Positions 36,445 through 49,500 of a stretch of DNA of 64,000 bases are shown piece by piece. A model generated the notes under the pieces. It was not told the DNA's origin, made no database searches, and saw only the letters and a program-made list of their open reading frames with translations. Numbering within the stretch: the first letter of the stretch is position 1; the number at the start of each line of letters is the position of its first letter. The translations under genes and the position numbers were made by a program. The DNA lies in NCBI GenBank assembly GCA_008360955.1, contig LUCM01006566.1, positions 1-64,000 on the forward strand, in the 5' to 3' direction. Source of the stretch: Fasciolopsis buskii. Its lineage: Eukaryota; Platyhelminthes; Trematoda; Plagiorchiida; Fasciolidae.

Positions 36445-39400
36445 ACGTTTGCATCGATGTGACGCAAACGATGTTGAAGTTCAATCACACTGAAGATTCG
36501 ATCACTTTCAGTAAATAATCACCATGGATAGATCACCGAATCGTCTGCAAATTCGTAAATGACATTCACTGAATAGATATCTTCAGGATGTCAGACTAAT
36601 ATCGGCAACGTAACGAGGGCAAGATAACCTGCCTGAAGTAATTGCTTTGGTTTGGTATCTTTGCCTTATAGTATGCAAATAATTTTCATAGTATTCATCA
36701 TTAGGCATAAGTAGAAAAACACCTGATTAGAAACTTCATTACGTAGGCCACTGATGAATAATTCTTAAAGGTGCGTTTATCGTTTCTTGTGACGTTAAAA
36801 TAAGGGAATCTTTCTAATTGTTATTTTAATTGGCATTACAAACAAACTGATTTCGCTCATGATTGGTGGCATATCTGCTTTTGAGAAAATCGATACGAAT
36901 AATCCCATCCAAGAGGGTAGTGCTATGTTTCTGTCTGGCACAAAAATCATTGAACACATGCCCAACAGCTGTTATTATGTCAAATGACTTGAATTGATAG
37001 AGACGGGAAGGAATATTGAGTCAAAAGTTCTTGATAGCAGATTATTGCCATACATGACAAAATGATTCATCAAATAAACATTATTCTTTGCTGTCTTACA
37101 AAGAGCCATAGGCGAGTCCTTGTTTTGATTGAAGAATTTCAGCAACGCACTAGTTACTACGGAAAATTTCATCACTTCTCCCCACAGTCATGCAGACTGA
37201 AACTAGTGACGTTGTTTCTTAGACTGTCAGCAACATGAACGGAGCAATTCCCTGTAGAAGAGGGGAAACGAATTTGGATGGTAAAACAGGCAGCAAGACA
37301 ACAGAGTGTGACCACATGCCACTCTCAATTTCATTTTCAACACCCTGAGTCATTCCTACTTTCTTAGACTGTTACACCTGCATAGGATTAACTACCATTT
37401 TTCCGGCTAAACAGTGCCCTGTTGCAAATAGCATTATCAGTGGTGGAGGCTAGAAATGGATTTTGGTTGCGCTAGTTCACTCATAAAATCTTTCCCTGTG
37501 AAAAACAGTTGACCGGAAATACGACCGCAAAGCGACAACAGACCAAACGCTTTTGTTCGATTGGTGGGTAACATAAAAAGTGGCAACCAAAATGAAGTGA
37601 AATATCGTTCAATATTTTGTCCATAAAATAAACAAAAACCAGATTTAAAATGATATTTCGCACTATCGTCTGGTGAAGACTGACGACATTCACCACTTGA
37701 AAATCGGTTCATAACAAAACGTGACAAACATTCTCGTTCCAATTAATTCGCAATCATAATAGCGCGCACTTTGAAAAATTATCTATATCAAAGAAACAAA
37801 TGTGTAATTACAACAAAGCACGGCATGATACAAAATAATTTGCAAAACATCTGATTTTTACATATAGAAAGAATAGTATCCTATTTTAGGTGTAAAATAA
37901 AAGGGACTGATGGGTGCACTAACATTCGATCACGTAGCACCGTATTCTCAAATCGAAAAGTTTCCTGACTGCGCATCTATAGGCAGAAAAGGAAAAGCAG
38001 CACAAAATGCTATCCTCGGGCAAACAGAGCACTAAAAATGTTTTCGTTCAAGGTCGTCTATTTGTGTTTACTATCGGATTCAACGATATACCATTTGGAT
38101 ATATATTTACCAATGTTCCATTTTGTTGTGTTCTTTGATTATGTCTCTGTGCCTGCTCACGATTTCAAGAACATTTTTGCTTTCAAGGGTTTATTTACAT
38201 ATGGATGAAATACATTAGAAAGTGTTCACCTTATTAAATTACCTATATTGAAAACTGGTCAGCCCACATTTTAAATACAAACTACTGGGCGAAATGTAAA
38301 GCATTTAACGAGTGGGGGATTTCACACGGATTCAACAAAATAATCCATGGTTGAAATCAAACACAAGACAAACTCAGACCTTCTGCAAATTTTTGCTCCT
38401 CAGATAGCCCAACTATTTCTTCTAGGAGGGTAAATGAAAATAATCTCACATCATAAAAATCAAGTTATCGAACAGAACTTGCAAACAAATCAGTTTCTGA
38501 GCATGCAGCTCCACTGGGTGAATGTGACCAAAGCATTCCGCCCGATATGCAGCGCTCCCAGTAGACACTCAAGAATGCTTTAGTGTCGGCTCCTCCCAAT
38601 TGGGAAGACTGTAAACATTCGATTATGCATCAGCTTTGACTCTGTAAAATCGTGCTCCACTTTCAGTGCAAAAACCTCAGGTTTTCCGGTCAATCTTGCA
38701 CTGCAGAAGCGCTAGGTTAATTTTGCTATTATTAGAGACCATCACTGATGCATATAAACCAATACACCAAGGGAATGAATACAGGCCTTTCATATAGGAG
38801 GCGTCGGTTATACTGTTATGCTGTTATGTTTCACCGGAGTGAACCATATTGCTGGATCTAACATTTTGTCCACGTTTTGTTCCCGGTCGTGGTGCTTACC
38901 ACTGACCGACAACTTCGAAAAGAGACACGATTAATGCCCGTTAACTTCAGTCGAATCTCTCTCATTTGTCGACCACGATATCGTCTATCAGACGCTCAGA
39001 AAAAGCTTTTCCAAACACTAGAGCTCTCATGACCCACTTCCCATACACCAAAGACAGAAATAATTTGCTACTGATATCTTTTACGATCGAGGGATCAAAC
39101 CTGGTCACGTGTGCCCCTTTGCTTTTTCCATTATCGAATCAATCCCTTCGACCACCCGTCCTATTACCCTGTTCCAGTTGACAGTAATCACATTTGATGA
39201 AACATAACAGCATGATTGTGAGTGATTGAAACCCAACTCACATGAAAACTTTAGTAATTTATTTTGATAAAATTATTGGAAATTCCAAAATACCGAACTG
39301 AGTCACATGCAATCTTTTTGCTGTCTTACTGTACCTTTCACATTTTAAAGAACCTAAATGCTTTCACCAGTGATCACTCAGCACAACTAGTGCCCATTTT

Positions 39401-40500
39401 AATCCAGATCAGATACTAGATTTACTCGTAAACCATTTTATTACGCGACCCGTATACTCAGAAGCTAAATATTACAAACAACAATATCTGAAACAAACCA
39501 ACAAACAAACAAACACTGTGCTTAAGCAACACAGCAAGAATTGATAACAAAATTGCACTGGCATACAAGGGAGAAGTTTTGAAGCTTGGCGAGGATAACT
39601 AAGATGCATGCACTAGAATCGGCACACAATGATGCATGTTATCTACAGTTATCCTTTCAACGGAAATGTATCTGTATTGGGTAGGGCCATATCAGCAGTA
39701 CATTCCCGGTCCCTAGAAATATTGGTCCAGACAACTCCGAATATAGTCACCTCGGAAAATCTGCTGCTCAGGCAACCCCTGTGGTGGGATTGGCATTGAC
39801 AAGACAAACAAGCCACGATTACGATGGGTGGCTGGACATGTCATCAAGTAGAGAATTAAATCGATGGCACAAATTCTAAATGAATGATACTGCGACGCCG
39901 AAATCATGGATCATCTCTCAGGAGACTACCGCCAAAAATGAACAAAATGTTGCCTCTTTCTTCTTTCGGATCGCTGTTGTAAACCGTCAGTCATCAACTA
40001 TTGACAGTAAACAAATCAATGTAGATTTTACTGCCCAGTACGCTTTGCACACTTGGAAACCACCTGGATCAAATTCTAGTTCGTTAGGTTGGGCATATTT
40101 ACCAATCTGCGTTTCTCACCTTGATTGTCATCCGGATTCTCTATAAACATTAGTGTTTTACATTGGCGACTGACTGGAGTAAGCTTGGATTTCAAAATCC
40201 ACCATATTCATGCTTTTTAATTTCTAGTGAAAAGTAAAATTGAAGGGCCGTACTGAGTCCTCATTGCAACCCCACTATTCGGCTCAAAACGGTCTCATGC
40301 TTCTGTTCTGACCCACTCCTCATCACACGATGCATCATAACAAGAGATGCTTCTGACACGCGTTATTTATCTGTCCACATTGACATTTCAGTTAACCCTG
40401 TATGAGGATAAGTGTGAGTTCCTCAGTTCGCATCTATAATCTGGTTACTGCATTCCTTTTCACACGCAAGCTTCACTTATTGCGCTGGCAGCAATAGGAG
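36445..40500. other. No gene seen; one AAAC microsatellite
   Basis: Two overlapping minus-strand frames of 71 and 101 codons (37481-37696, 37437-37742) are the longest, and neither has a recognised motif. An imperfect AAAC run lies at 39491-39515. Confidence 0.5.
39491..39515. repeat. Imperfect (AAAC)n microsatellite
   Basis: Six AAAC-type units with one substitution. Confidence 0.9.
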
Positions 40501-40503
40501 TTG

Positions 40504-40523
40504 CTGAAAACGAGCTTGTTCGC
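40504..40523 (+). repeat. 20-bp fragment of the 28.1-28.3 kb inverted-repeat arm
   Basis: The sequence CTGAAAACGAGCTTGTTCGC is identical to part of the right arm of the foldback element (28273-28292). Similarity stops at both ends. A 20-base exact match is unlikely by chance in 64 kb, so a small repeat family is probable. Confidence 0.6.
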
Positions 40524-40524
40524 T

Positions 40525-41890
40525 AGTATGAACATGGTACATGCATTTTAACTCAGTTCACAACTAAGGTTGAGGTAACCTGGACAGAGAAAAAACGGAT
40601 TCGCTACAGACAAAAATTAGCAACAAATTTTGCGTTTACTGCTCTTAAAATTAGCCAAAGATGGAGTAAGGAAAAGTAATATACATTACTTTTTGAAGGA
40701 AGCTACTCAAAATTCAGGAAAAAAAGCTTTTAAAAGATCGCAAGTTCATCAAACCATGTAAACGCTGGCATTTTTTCCGCAAGGGCTCCGGTTCAAGAGT
40801 CCAGTCTGTAGCATTGCGTAATCATTTCCAAATGCCCAATCCTGCATCGTCTACCCATAAATCACCGTTCATGTTCACGAAGGCATCAGAGAGCTATTTT
40901 GTCCTTGCTGGAGATCGTGTTCAATGCAAGAAATAGAACGCAAATCCAGGATGATCTACTGAGTGGCAAATTCGGGCCAATAACCTAACCATATAGGCAA
41001 GCAAATCTTGCATAGCATGAACACCGGGTTTCAGTCTGGACTTGAGTGATATGCACTGCAGGGAAATCACTACAAGGATGTTAAAGCCCATTCATGATGC
41101 CCTGGTTTTCTTTGGAGAGCTGGAGGTTGAAATCGTATCACGACAGACAAACAAGGGAGGTGGCTACAGTTGCTTCAACCAACTGGTTTGCCTTGACAGA
41201 ACAGATAATATCGGTTAGATTCCGAGACTGTTAGAACGACAGCCACAGGAAACCAGAAAATGGCCCTCATGAAATAACAGGACTAAGAAAAATTTCGCTC
41301 CTCAAACTGGCTGTTCTGCAACCGTGAACTGGCGTGATTTCATAGTCTTCTAGACAAACGTCGTTTAACAGTCCGCTTTAAACAAGTCAGTATCAAATAT
41401 ATATGCATGAATAACAAATTAGGTATAGTGATTTATATCTAGTGCTCATCAGGTTATGACAGGTCGTATATTCAAGACAAATTATTTGACAATAAAGCTT
41501 AAACGACAAGAATACGGAATAACGATCCACAGTACTCTCAATTAGAGCTTGATGTATGTTGTCTTAACGGTTAAGTTACTACAATTCCATCGGTGACCTT
41601 TAAAGGAAAGAGCGATCAACGATACGGAAGTACCAGTTGTTTAACATGAGTTCCTCGTTAACAGCAAAACTTCATCAGTCAAATTTACACAAACCTACTT
41701 TACGTAGGCAGACTTCATTCTTGTTGATCTTTTGCAGCTGATTTCAAGTGAACATTGTCCGCTTTCCATACTATATTCTCAAAATGCATTGAATTTTTAG
41801 TTTAAAGAAGCCCTCTTTACAGCATTCTTGGTTGCATGCAGCTATTTATCATACGGTATTGTGTAAAGGGGAAAGGTTTTCATTTTGACT
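40525..41890. other. No gene seen
   Basis: No frame of 60 codons or more lies here. A GGTTCAAGAGTCC at about 40790-40802 is B-box-like, but no A box is visible at tRNA spacing. Confidence 0.5.
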
Positions 41891-41895
41891 CCTGC

Positions 41896-41918
41896 CTGAT
41901 GAGTTCCGATAGAACGAA
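41896..41918 (+). ncRNA. Hammerhead-ribozyme-like core, partial
   Basis: CTGATGA (41896-41902) is followed by a four-base stem GTTC/GAAC around a five-base loop (41903-41915) and then GAA (41916-41918). This is the hammerhead core C3-A9, stem II, G12-A14 order. Known schistosome and Penelope-type hammerheads share this layout with a short stem II of the GTCC/GGAC kind, so GTTC/GAAC would be a compensated pair change. The base after GAA is T where A is expected. I cannot find stem III with an NUH cleavage site, or a pairing partner for stem I. At best it is a degenerate remnant, and chance remains possible. Confidence 0.25.
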
Positions 41919-41942
41919 TCTGGTGGTTACATTTAACTAATC

Positions 41943-41945
<3 letters not shown>

Positions 41946-41984
<39 letters not shown>
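41946..41984. repeat. (TA)n microsatellite, 39 bp
   Basis: A perfect alternating TA run. It lies 27 bp downstream of the hammerhead-like core and is followed by two small hairpins (GGAC..GTCC near 41985 and TCCGC-AA-GCGGA near 42008). Confidence 0.98.
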
Positions 41985-41986
<2 letters not shown>

Positions 41987-43380
41987 ACCGGTTGTCCGCC
42001 ATTTTGTCCGCAAGCGGATGAAGTCTACCGCTGACGGGCTACTTTCTATCCAGCTGTGTATATGCGCGAAATAAATCCCTGGAATTTATATCCCGATTAG
42101 AAAATAATATGGAAAATGGCACACAAAAAGAGGAAAAATCATTCAGCGAATACTTTAAGTCGGCTCTTGGGATTAATTGATTCACTCTAGACAGACCAGC
42201 GTATGGCATGAGATTGTCGAAAACGGAGTGGATATCTTAGTTAATATGCTCAGACTACTCTCGGTAATGATTGGCATTTTTACCTAGTAGTAAAACGGAG
42301 CTTGCATACAGCTTGGCGAAAAACTGGAGTCCTACGCTGTCTGTAGCTGTTCAATTGTTGGTTTGGCTGTTTTTACTGATAGCACTGTGAAGGAGCAAAG
42401 AAAATTCGTTCATCTGACAGAGAGCAAATATGTCAAGGCATGCAGAAAATTACACAGAAGCAGACATTTGCTCACCTACATGACTATTAGGTTGATGAAA
42501 ATGAAACAGATCGGATCAATGAGCTTGATGAGTGTAATCATGCGAATGAGTACGAAAGTTCATCAGCTTAAAAGGATGGGAATCGTAAGAGGGTAATAGC
42601 ATTGTTCCTCGCACTACTGAACGAGAGAGGACCTCAGATGTAAGTAAGTATGCAGGAGTTTATGCAAATATGAAGCGCTAAATGATTCACAAAATTTAAG
42701 ATGCAAACGTTTGCCGAAGCGTCAGTAGTATATTTACTTTGTGTAGGTCGTTTAAGACTGATGTTTTAAAAGTTACTCAAAATGAAGCGATAAATAGCAC
42801 ACATGGGAATATAAAAGACAGTGTTGTGATTCATGTTTTGACTGTTTGATTTGTGGAAGTGTTTTCTGACATTATGCACAACGTGGCTGATGTCAACATG
42901 GTTTCCCGTTTACTCTCGCTGGTTCAGCGCTGTCTAAGGGGCAAGCAATAAGCGCAGCGCAGGTAGTATCAGGATAACCAATGAATCGGCAGTCGGAGAC
43001 TTTTTGAAATTACATAGGAGTTTTATGTATGTATGAGCCAAACGTTCCGTCGCCTTTCAGATCAAAGGGTTAAAAAGGGAACCTGAAAATGACCTAACTT
43101 CAAATCTGGCGTTTCAAATTAGGAGATTGGGGTAGCAATTCTAACTAGTTGAAATGTGCATATCATTTATTATTTTAATGACTGAGTGATCTTAATCATC
43201 GAAGATAGTAATACAGTCCTGAAATCACAAGAGTTTGCGATAAGACAAAGGACATGGGAAACTAGGATGTACCATTTGGTAATTAATACTACCTGAATGA
43301 AATCAATGGAAAATTTAATTTACAAAACGGATCTTTCATGTTTACTTTCTTTTTATTAATGCATTAAAAATGTACATTAT
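41985..43380. other. No gene seen
   Basis: The only frame over 60 codons is 42363-42596 plus (77 codons), with no recognised motif. Confidence 0.5.
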
Positions 43381-43383
43381 TTT

Positions 43384-43508
43384 CCAGGAAGGATACCACG
43401 GCCAGTAGAGGGCTGTTAAATGGTTAAGTGGGCCGAATTTGGGAGGATTTGAATCCGCGACCTTCACAATCAAACACGGCAACCTTATCAGCCAAACCGC
43501 CGCCGACC
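43384..43508 (-). mobile_element. tRNA-derived SINE relic, family 1, copy B (best preserved head)
   Basis: On the minus strand this has a good A box (TTTGGCTGATAAGG, complement of 43483-43496) and B box (GCGGATTCAAATCC, within the complement of 43445-43462) at tRNA-like spacing. A body carries CTCTACTGGCCGTGG. It shares its body with copy A at 25546-25667 (CACGGCCA, GGAGGATTTG, CGACCTTCA on the plus strand). The head looks tRNA-derived, but the arms do not close into a functional tRNA. RNA polymerase III promoter boxes could still be partly active; this is inference. Confidence 0.7.
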
Positions 43509-43509
43509 T

Positions 43510-46500
43510 ATTCGTTGAAGTTGATCCTTTTCATTGGAGAGGATTTCAATTGATTGCTGCCCTGTGTTTGTGTTTAGCAACTTCAGACCGCACAAAACTC
43601 ATATAGGCATTGTGCTATACCACAATCTGCAGCATACGTTTCCGATCATCTCTTTTTAGAAAGTGATCCTACTAACGTACGCACTCGCTGACGGTCAGTG
43701 ATCAATCCACCGTAGAACTATGAAAATGCTAGCATGGGCAATACACACAGAAGTACCATTAGGCGTCCGGCCTGTTTGTGTCTTGAATCTGATTGGCTCT
43801 CCATATGCACCAGGCTAATCACATGGTTTTCGTGATTAATTTTGCGGTTCATGTTCCCTGCATCTGAGATATAATTGAAGCCACCCAGAATTTTGTTCTC
43901 AGTTAAGAGGATGTTGTCCGAATCACCATATTCGGGTTGCTGCTGATCGTTGTTTAATTTATAAATAAATTTTTGCGTATATTCTGTCCATACGTTTTCT
44001 CCATTCAACACAATATAAGTGTGTTCAGAGAGAAAAGTACCTCCCTGATAGAAGAAACCGAATTACTGGTAGGGACTTCATGAACCAGGACAGTTATGAG
44101 ATCTCTCATTTGTTATCGGTGTTCGAGCAAGCTCAATCACTGACAATTTACTTCAAATATTGCAGATCGCCGAAATTCCAAGAAACTAAAAACGAACCTT
44201 AGCAACAGGGTGAAATGTCTGGTTGTTACTGATATTTGCTCGTGGATCGCATGCACTGGTTTTTCTCACTTAAAATGAGTTCAGGAACTGAACTGCATTT
44301 GAACAAAAGATATATTAATAATACAACGGTATTAGTAGATGTCATAATTCACCGATGTTTCTCAGTGCAGGTTTTTGATTGCAAAACTTATCTTGAAATA
44401 ACCTACTCATGGAAGCCAATACATGGACGAATTTCAACTTCTAAATGAAACCACAAACATAACATTCAAAACAATACACAGAGCACTGACTCTCGATGCA
44501 CTGCTTAGCTCTTTCATTCGTAAGTTTGCAAACTCATTGCCAGTCGGATTTCTCTTGGATATAAACTTGCAAACTTGGCCAGCCATCGAGCAATCAGTCA
44601 GCACTGTCATCAACGTACCACTCTAATCAAAACTCGTCGTTGCGTCTCCGGATAATTTCGTCCCGTAACGTTCTCACGACTTTGCAGTAAACATACACTC
44701 AACATGCTGGTGAATAGGGGATATCAATGACGGGCTTAATCAGTTGTTCTCAGTCGACATCTTGGAGAAAGTTCTTATGGCTGTTGCATATCCTTTATGG
44801 TACCGAACGAAAGCATTTTGAAAAGGGCGCTTGTCATTGTTTCAATTACTTGAGGGCACACAATCCTGTTGTTAAATCAGTGATTGGGTTTGAAGCACAA
44901 ATTTAGATGCTGTCAGTTTATGGCTGAGACTAAATAATAATTGCTGACTACACTCATCAGCGACACGAAAAACAATAAACAAAGAGAGGCTAAATTGGAA
45001 GCTGCAAAACACGCCAGATTTTGGGCCTCCTAAGTAAGCAAGACACGATAGGCACAGTTAATCAAGCTGATTTTGAGAATGCCACTCTCAGATGTAGAGT
45101 ATACGGTCAAAATGGACGTATTTTGTTATAGTTTCAGAATGACGCAAACTATGAGGATGATACGACAGAATAAACCCAAAATCAAAGTGATAAATGCAAT
45201 TTTCGATTAGATAGAGAAATCAACGGCTCTAAATTTGGGTTAGGTTATATTATGCAGCTTCCTTGTCGCATGAATCTAACACCCTAGCATTTGGCTTAAA
45301 CTACCAAAGTTTGTGTAGTGAGGACACTAGCAACCTTTTTGACTTAGTCTGGAAAAAATTTATTTTGGTCTAATCCAAAATCTAAGCTATTTGGAAATTG
45401 TCAGATTTTCTTCGGAACATTGTGGCAAAATACCAGCAAGTGAAGTCATTTATCTACTTGGAATATCTCAGCAATATTGAACGGAGTGAAACCAAAAAAC
45501 TTTCTTCCAACGCTTTTAATTTTTAGTTGTCATAGCTACCGTGAAAGCATTGAAGATTTCTATTTACCCGGGACGTTAGTGAGTTGGATTATCAACATGA
45601 GTTGGTTCTTTAAGCTCTTTAACGCTGTTCAAAAATTCAAAACTGTGCTTTCAGTTCTAGATTTGTTTCCATGACAGCCATTTTCCTTTGCAACATCAAA
45701 CAAAATCTACAGATTGCATTGGGGTTCTCACTATTCTTTCGATAGCGTACTACTGACCTTTCTTAGTGATATGTGACAATTTGAAGTTGCATGCACTAAT
45801 TTCCTTTGATTGTACTCTAGAACAAAAGAATTACCCCTCGATAGCCGGTAAAATCGAAACCACCGGAGATGAAATCTAATCATGCACTTCTCTGGTAGAC
45901 ATTAAATGCGTTTCGGCAGCTGCCTACCGGAAATTGTTACTCGGAAACTGTCCTGTTTTAGTCACAGTGGGACTGATTGACTCTGACAAAATATAAATAG
46001 CAACAGCCTTCCCAAATTTCTCACTTCCTTGAACATGACATTCAGCTTTCAAGAAAATGAGAGATCGGTGGAGCTCTGCTAACAATAACATCAAAAGCAT
46101 GCATAGGAAGCATACGCTGCCTCTGCTTACTATGTTGGTAATATATGGCACCATAAACTCGGAAAATACTTTCAGAAACAGCATTAAATATGCTCCTCTC
46201 AAATATGAGGATTGCAAACAACGCTTGACATTCTGATGATTGGCGTGCCGATATGCTCTTGGTTTGGTACTTAACAACCATGAACAAATATGTGGCAGCA
46301 AAAACAACTTCACTGTCTGGTCTGGTGGTTGACACCTGTCTGTACGATCCTACTCAAGTGCACGCACACCAAACCTGACTTTTGGACATGTCGTTCACCC
46401 AGGAAGGTGGAAAGCTCGCCAAATTTTCAACCATTTTAACGCAGACGAGAAACCAAACCGAATATCTGGCGCTTCTCCGCTTCGGATTAATGATGTTCCA

Positions 46501-49500
46501 CTGAAAATGCGCAATAAAACTTTTCTTATAATGCTGCGAACAATATTTTTCTCCCAATTTTTGACTAGACTGTTTATGTCTTATGACCAGTGGCCTTTAG
46601 CAGCGTCAATTCTTAGATTTAATTTGTCGAGAATTATTTGAATTGCCGCGGCGAAGACCTCACATTTACTGTCCGATTTCGAAATGTCGAGAAAAAAAGG
46701 CAGCAGTAATTAATGAATTATTTTGCGAGAAACCGACAACATTAAATTGGCTACCAAATCGTCAGACGGAATTCGTCAGGATACCGATAGAATTGTGACA
46801 GCAGCTAGCAATTTGCCTACCGAGACATGCTCGTTAGTGCGAAGCCGAAAAAAGATTTACATTTGCGCGTGCATCATGCATTTTGCATTCGAATGCATTT
46901 CGAAGTTATCTAAACAAATCTAATATCCCCTTTTGTCTCTTGCCCGTCCCAATATCTGTGACCTGAATGCATTGGCTAGCGAACTCTAACCTTGAACTGT
47001 TCGCTTTTCATAGTAAGTCAAATCGTGACACTCGGATGACAGTGAACATCAACGGTTTTCTCGCTCATTTTTACATCGTTTTCATTGCGTATACAAGGAT
47101 AGCGGTCGGTTTCCATCCTGCTAAATTTGTAGTATCTATTTCCCAAATACACGTGACAGCTACTTACATTCGTCTTTACAAATTCCTGAAACGATGCATT
47201 GAAAAAATTCTCCCTGCTGGGAGTCTTATCACGACCTAATGGTAATATTACAAAATTTCCGAAAATTTGGGCCACATGAAAACTACTCAGTTTCCCAGGT
47301 CTGCACATGTAATATTATGGTCGGTCATGCGATCTAGGATAAGCGGCTTTTCCAGCTTCTTCTAGTAATTTTATATTGTCTTGTTCAACAGAATGGAACC
47401 ATTGTCTGTTCGCATAGACTATTCCATTTAGGTCAGCTCGAGCGCTTGTTGGGATTTATCAAATCGACTGTAAAGCAAAATTAAAGATGAGGTGCAGTCA
47501 ACATATACACAATTAACAATCCTAAAAAGCAGGTAAGGTAATGCTGAAAATGATGAATTATCATCGTCGGTAACCTTGGTATTCAACTCGCAAGAGAGAC
47601 AATCGACTTTCAGAATTTGTGTTCAGTCAGAAGTTCTTAATCAAAGAAAATTTGCATTGGAGCTAACAACAGATTGACTATTAAATTTTCTATTATAAAT
47701 AATCTGGACAGTTTGGCGCAACCCTGCAGTTTTTAGCGTGGGAGGTACACATGCTAGTGTGAACCCAAGTTTGTAAGGATCTAATTTGATACCCTAATTA
47801 TTATGATAAACGGATCTTAACGTGAAACATGATATCTTACAGAATGACTAAATTTTTGTAAACCCTTCTGGAAAGGTTCCAAGACATCCCAGTTTATGTT
47901 CATCAGTAGTAACATAATGATCTATCCAACAGAATCATTCATATTATCTAGTTTTCTGCCAAAGTTTAGGCTAACATTTACACTTTGAATTTAGTTAGTA
48001 GTATACTGGGATATCTTGCTTCAACTCCCCTAATATTTGTGGTAGATCAAAAACAGGAAGATTTGCTTTTAGAAGGGATTTTCATATGCATCAAAGACGA
48101 CATTGAGCCGAAGTCATTTAAATGCTCAGTGAAAAATTGACCAAGAAACTAAAATTTCGATGCCGCATTGTAAGAGATAATGAGCTAACTTAAATACTTT
48201 GGCCAAATTCGATTGGATTTAAGCGTATTCAGCTTTTTGCTCTAAACACGGGCACTATTTGGACGAAGCAAACCAAAAATCGTTCGTTGAGGAAACCGAA
48301 TGCATTGGAAAATTAACGCCGGGTTACATATATTTACGTTGGAAGTATACCATAAAAGTTTGTTCTTTAGTCCAGCCGCAGATTACTGCCGATACTTTAT
48401 GCACCATTCTCCATATAGAGTTGAACAGTAAGTGTCAGCTCATGCCTAGTAGGGATTAACTATCCAGTGAAATAGAAAATACGGTTATCTTGCTCAACAA
48501 CAAAAACTAAGAGCTCCCTAACCTGTCGACCGTTTTATTTTGTTGTCAGATATACCGTAAGCGGTGATCTGCAGAACATTTACAAAACGGACATTTCTAA
48601 GATGAACTCCTTCGGAGAAGTTTTCCTGGCTTCTGCTTCCCTTCCGAACTGTGTAGTCCTCCACGAATAAAATGAGAAATACCCAACAAACTGATTAAGT
48701 AGAATGCAATGAGGACGGAAAATTTGGCCGTTGCTTTCAGGGAGAAATTCCCGTGACTATAACAAATTACGCAGTAGACAGAAACTATAGTGTTTCCAAA
48801 AGAAATTCCGCGTAATCTAGTGTATAGTGGTTTTCTTTCATTCTGAAATAAATTGGGCGGAAAGCTGACTCGGGTCCAGAGTATACTTCATAAAAATAGT
48901 ATTACGATCTGAGTCCTGATTCTATTCCCACAAGGTGATATAGACATAGACATTTTAATTTTTTTTAGAAAATAAGATGAAAATAATTTCATACTGGATT
49001 TACTGGGCGTCAAATTTAAATTGACCAAAAAACTATCGAAGTATGTTAACGGACCTTGTGCGATTGGATTTTGGCAACGCATGCCTTAAGTTGTTAAGAA
49101 CAAATCTGGGTTTGTCTCACTTCACCGCCTAATACTGCCCCCTGGTAAAATAACCATTTGGCGACTAAAATGTTATGCTGATTAAATTGCAATCTTATTT
49201 GCTCACTGAAATTTTCTAAGGCTTGCAGTTTACTGTCCCAAACACTCGCAGAACCAAATAAATGCAAATTCGTGTGTCTATTTCATGATTCTACTGCCTA
49301 GTAAAGTGGAAAATCTTTTTGTTACCTCTTTTCTAAGTTTTGATTTCCATTCTGTGTATCTTTCCGAAGAAATCAACAGAGATCGTCTTCTATTGCTTTT
49401 CTACCAGGAATGCTGTCAAAACGTCACCAGTTGATGTATCATATGTGAGATGTACCTATCAAGAGGAATAGTTAAGCGGTCCTTTCAAAAGATAGGTTAT

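Noticed and set aside
45924..46313. 129-codon hydrophobic minus-strand frame
   Set aside because: Chance length, overlapped by another 97-codon frame on the same strand, and no family recognised.
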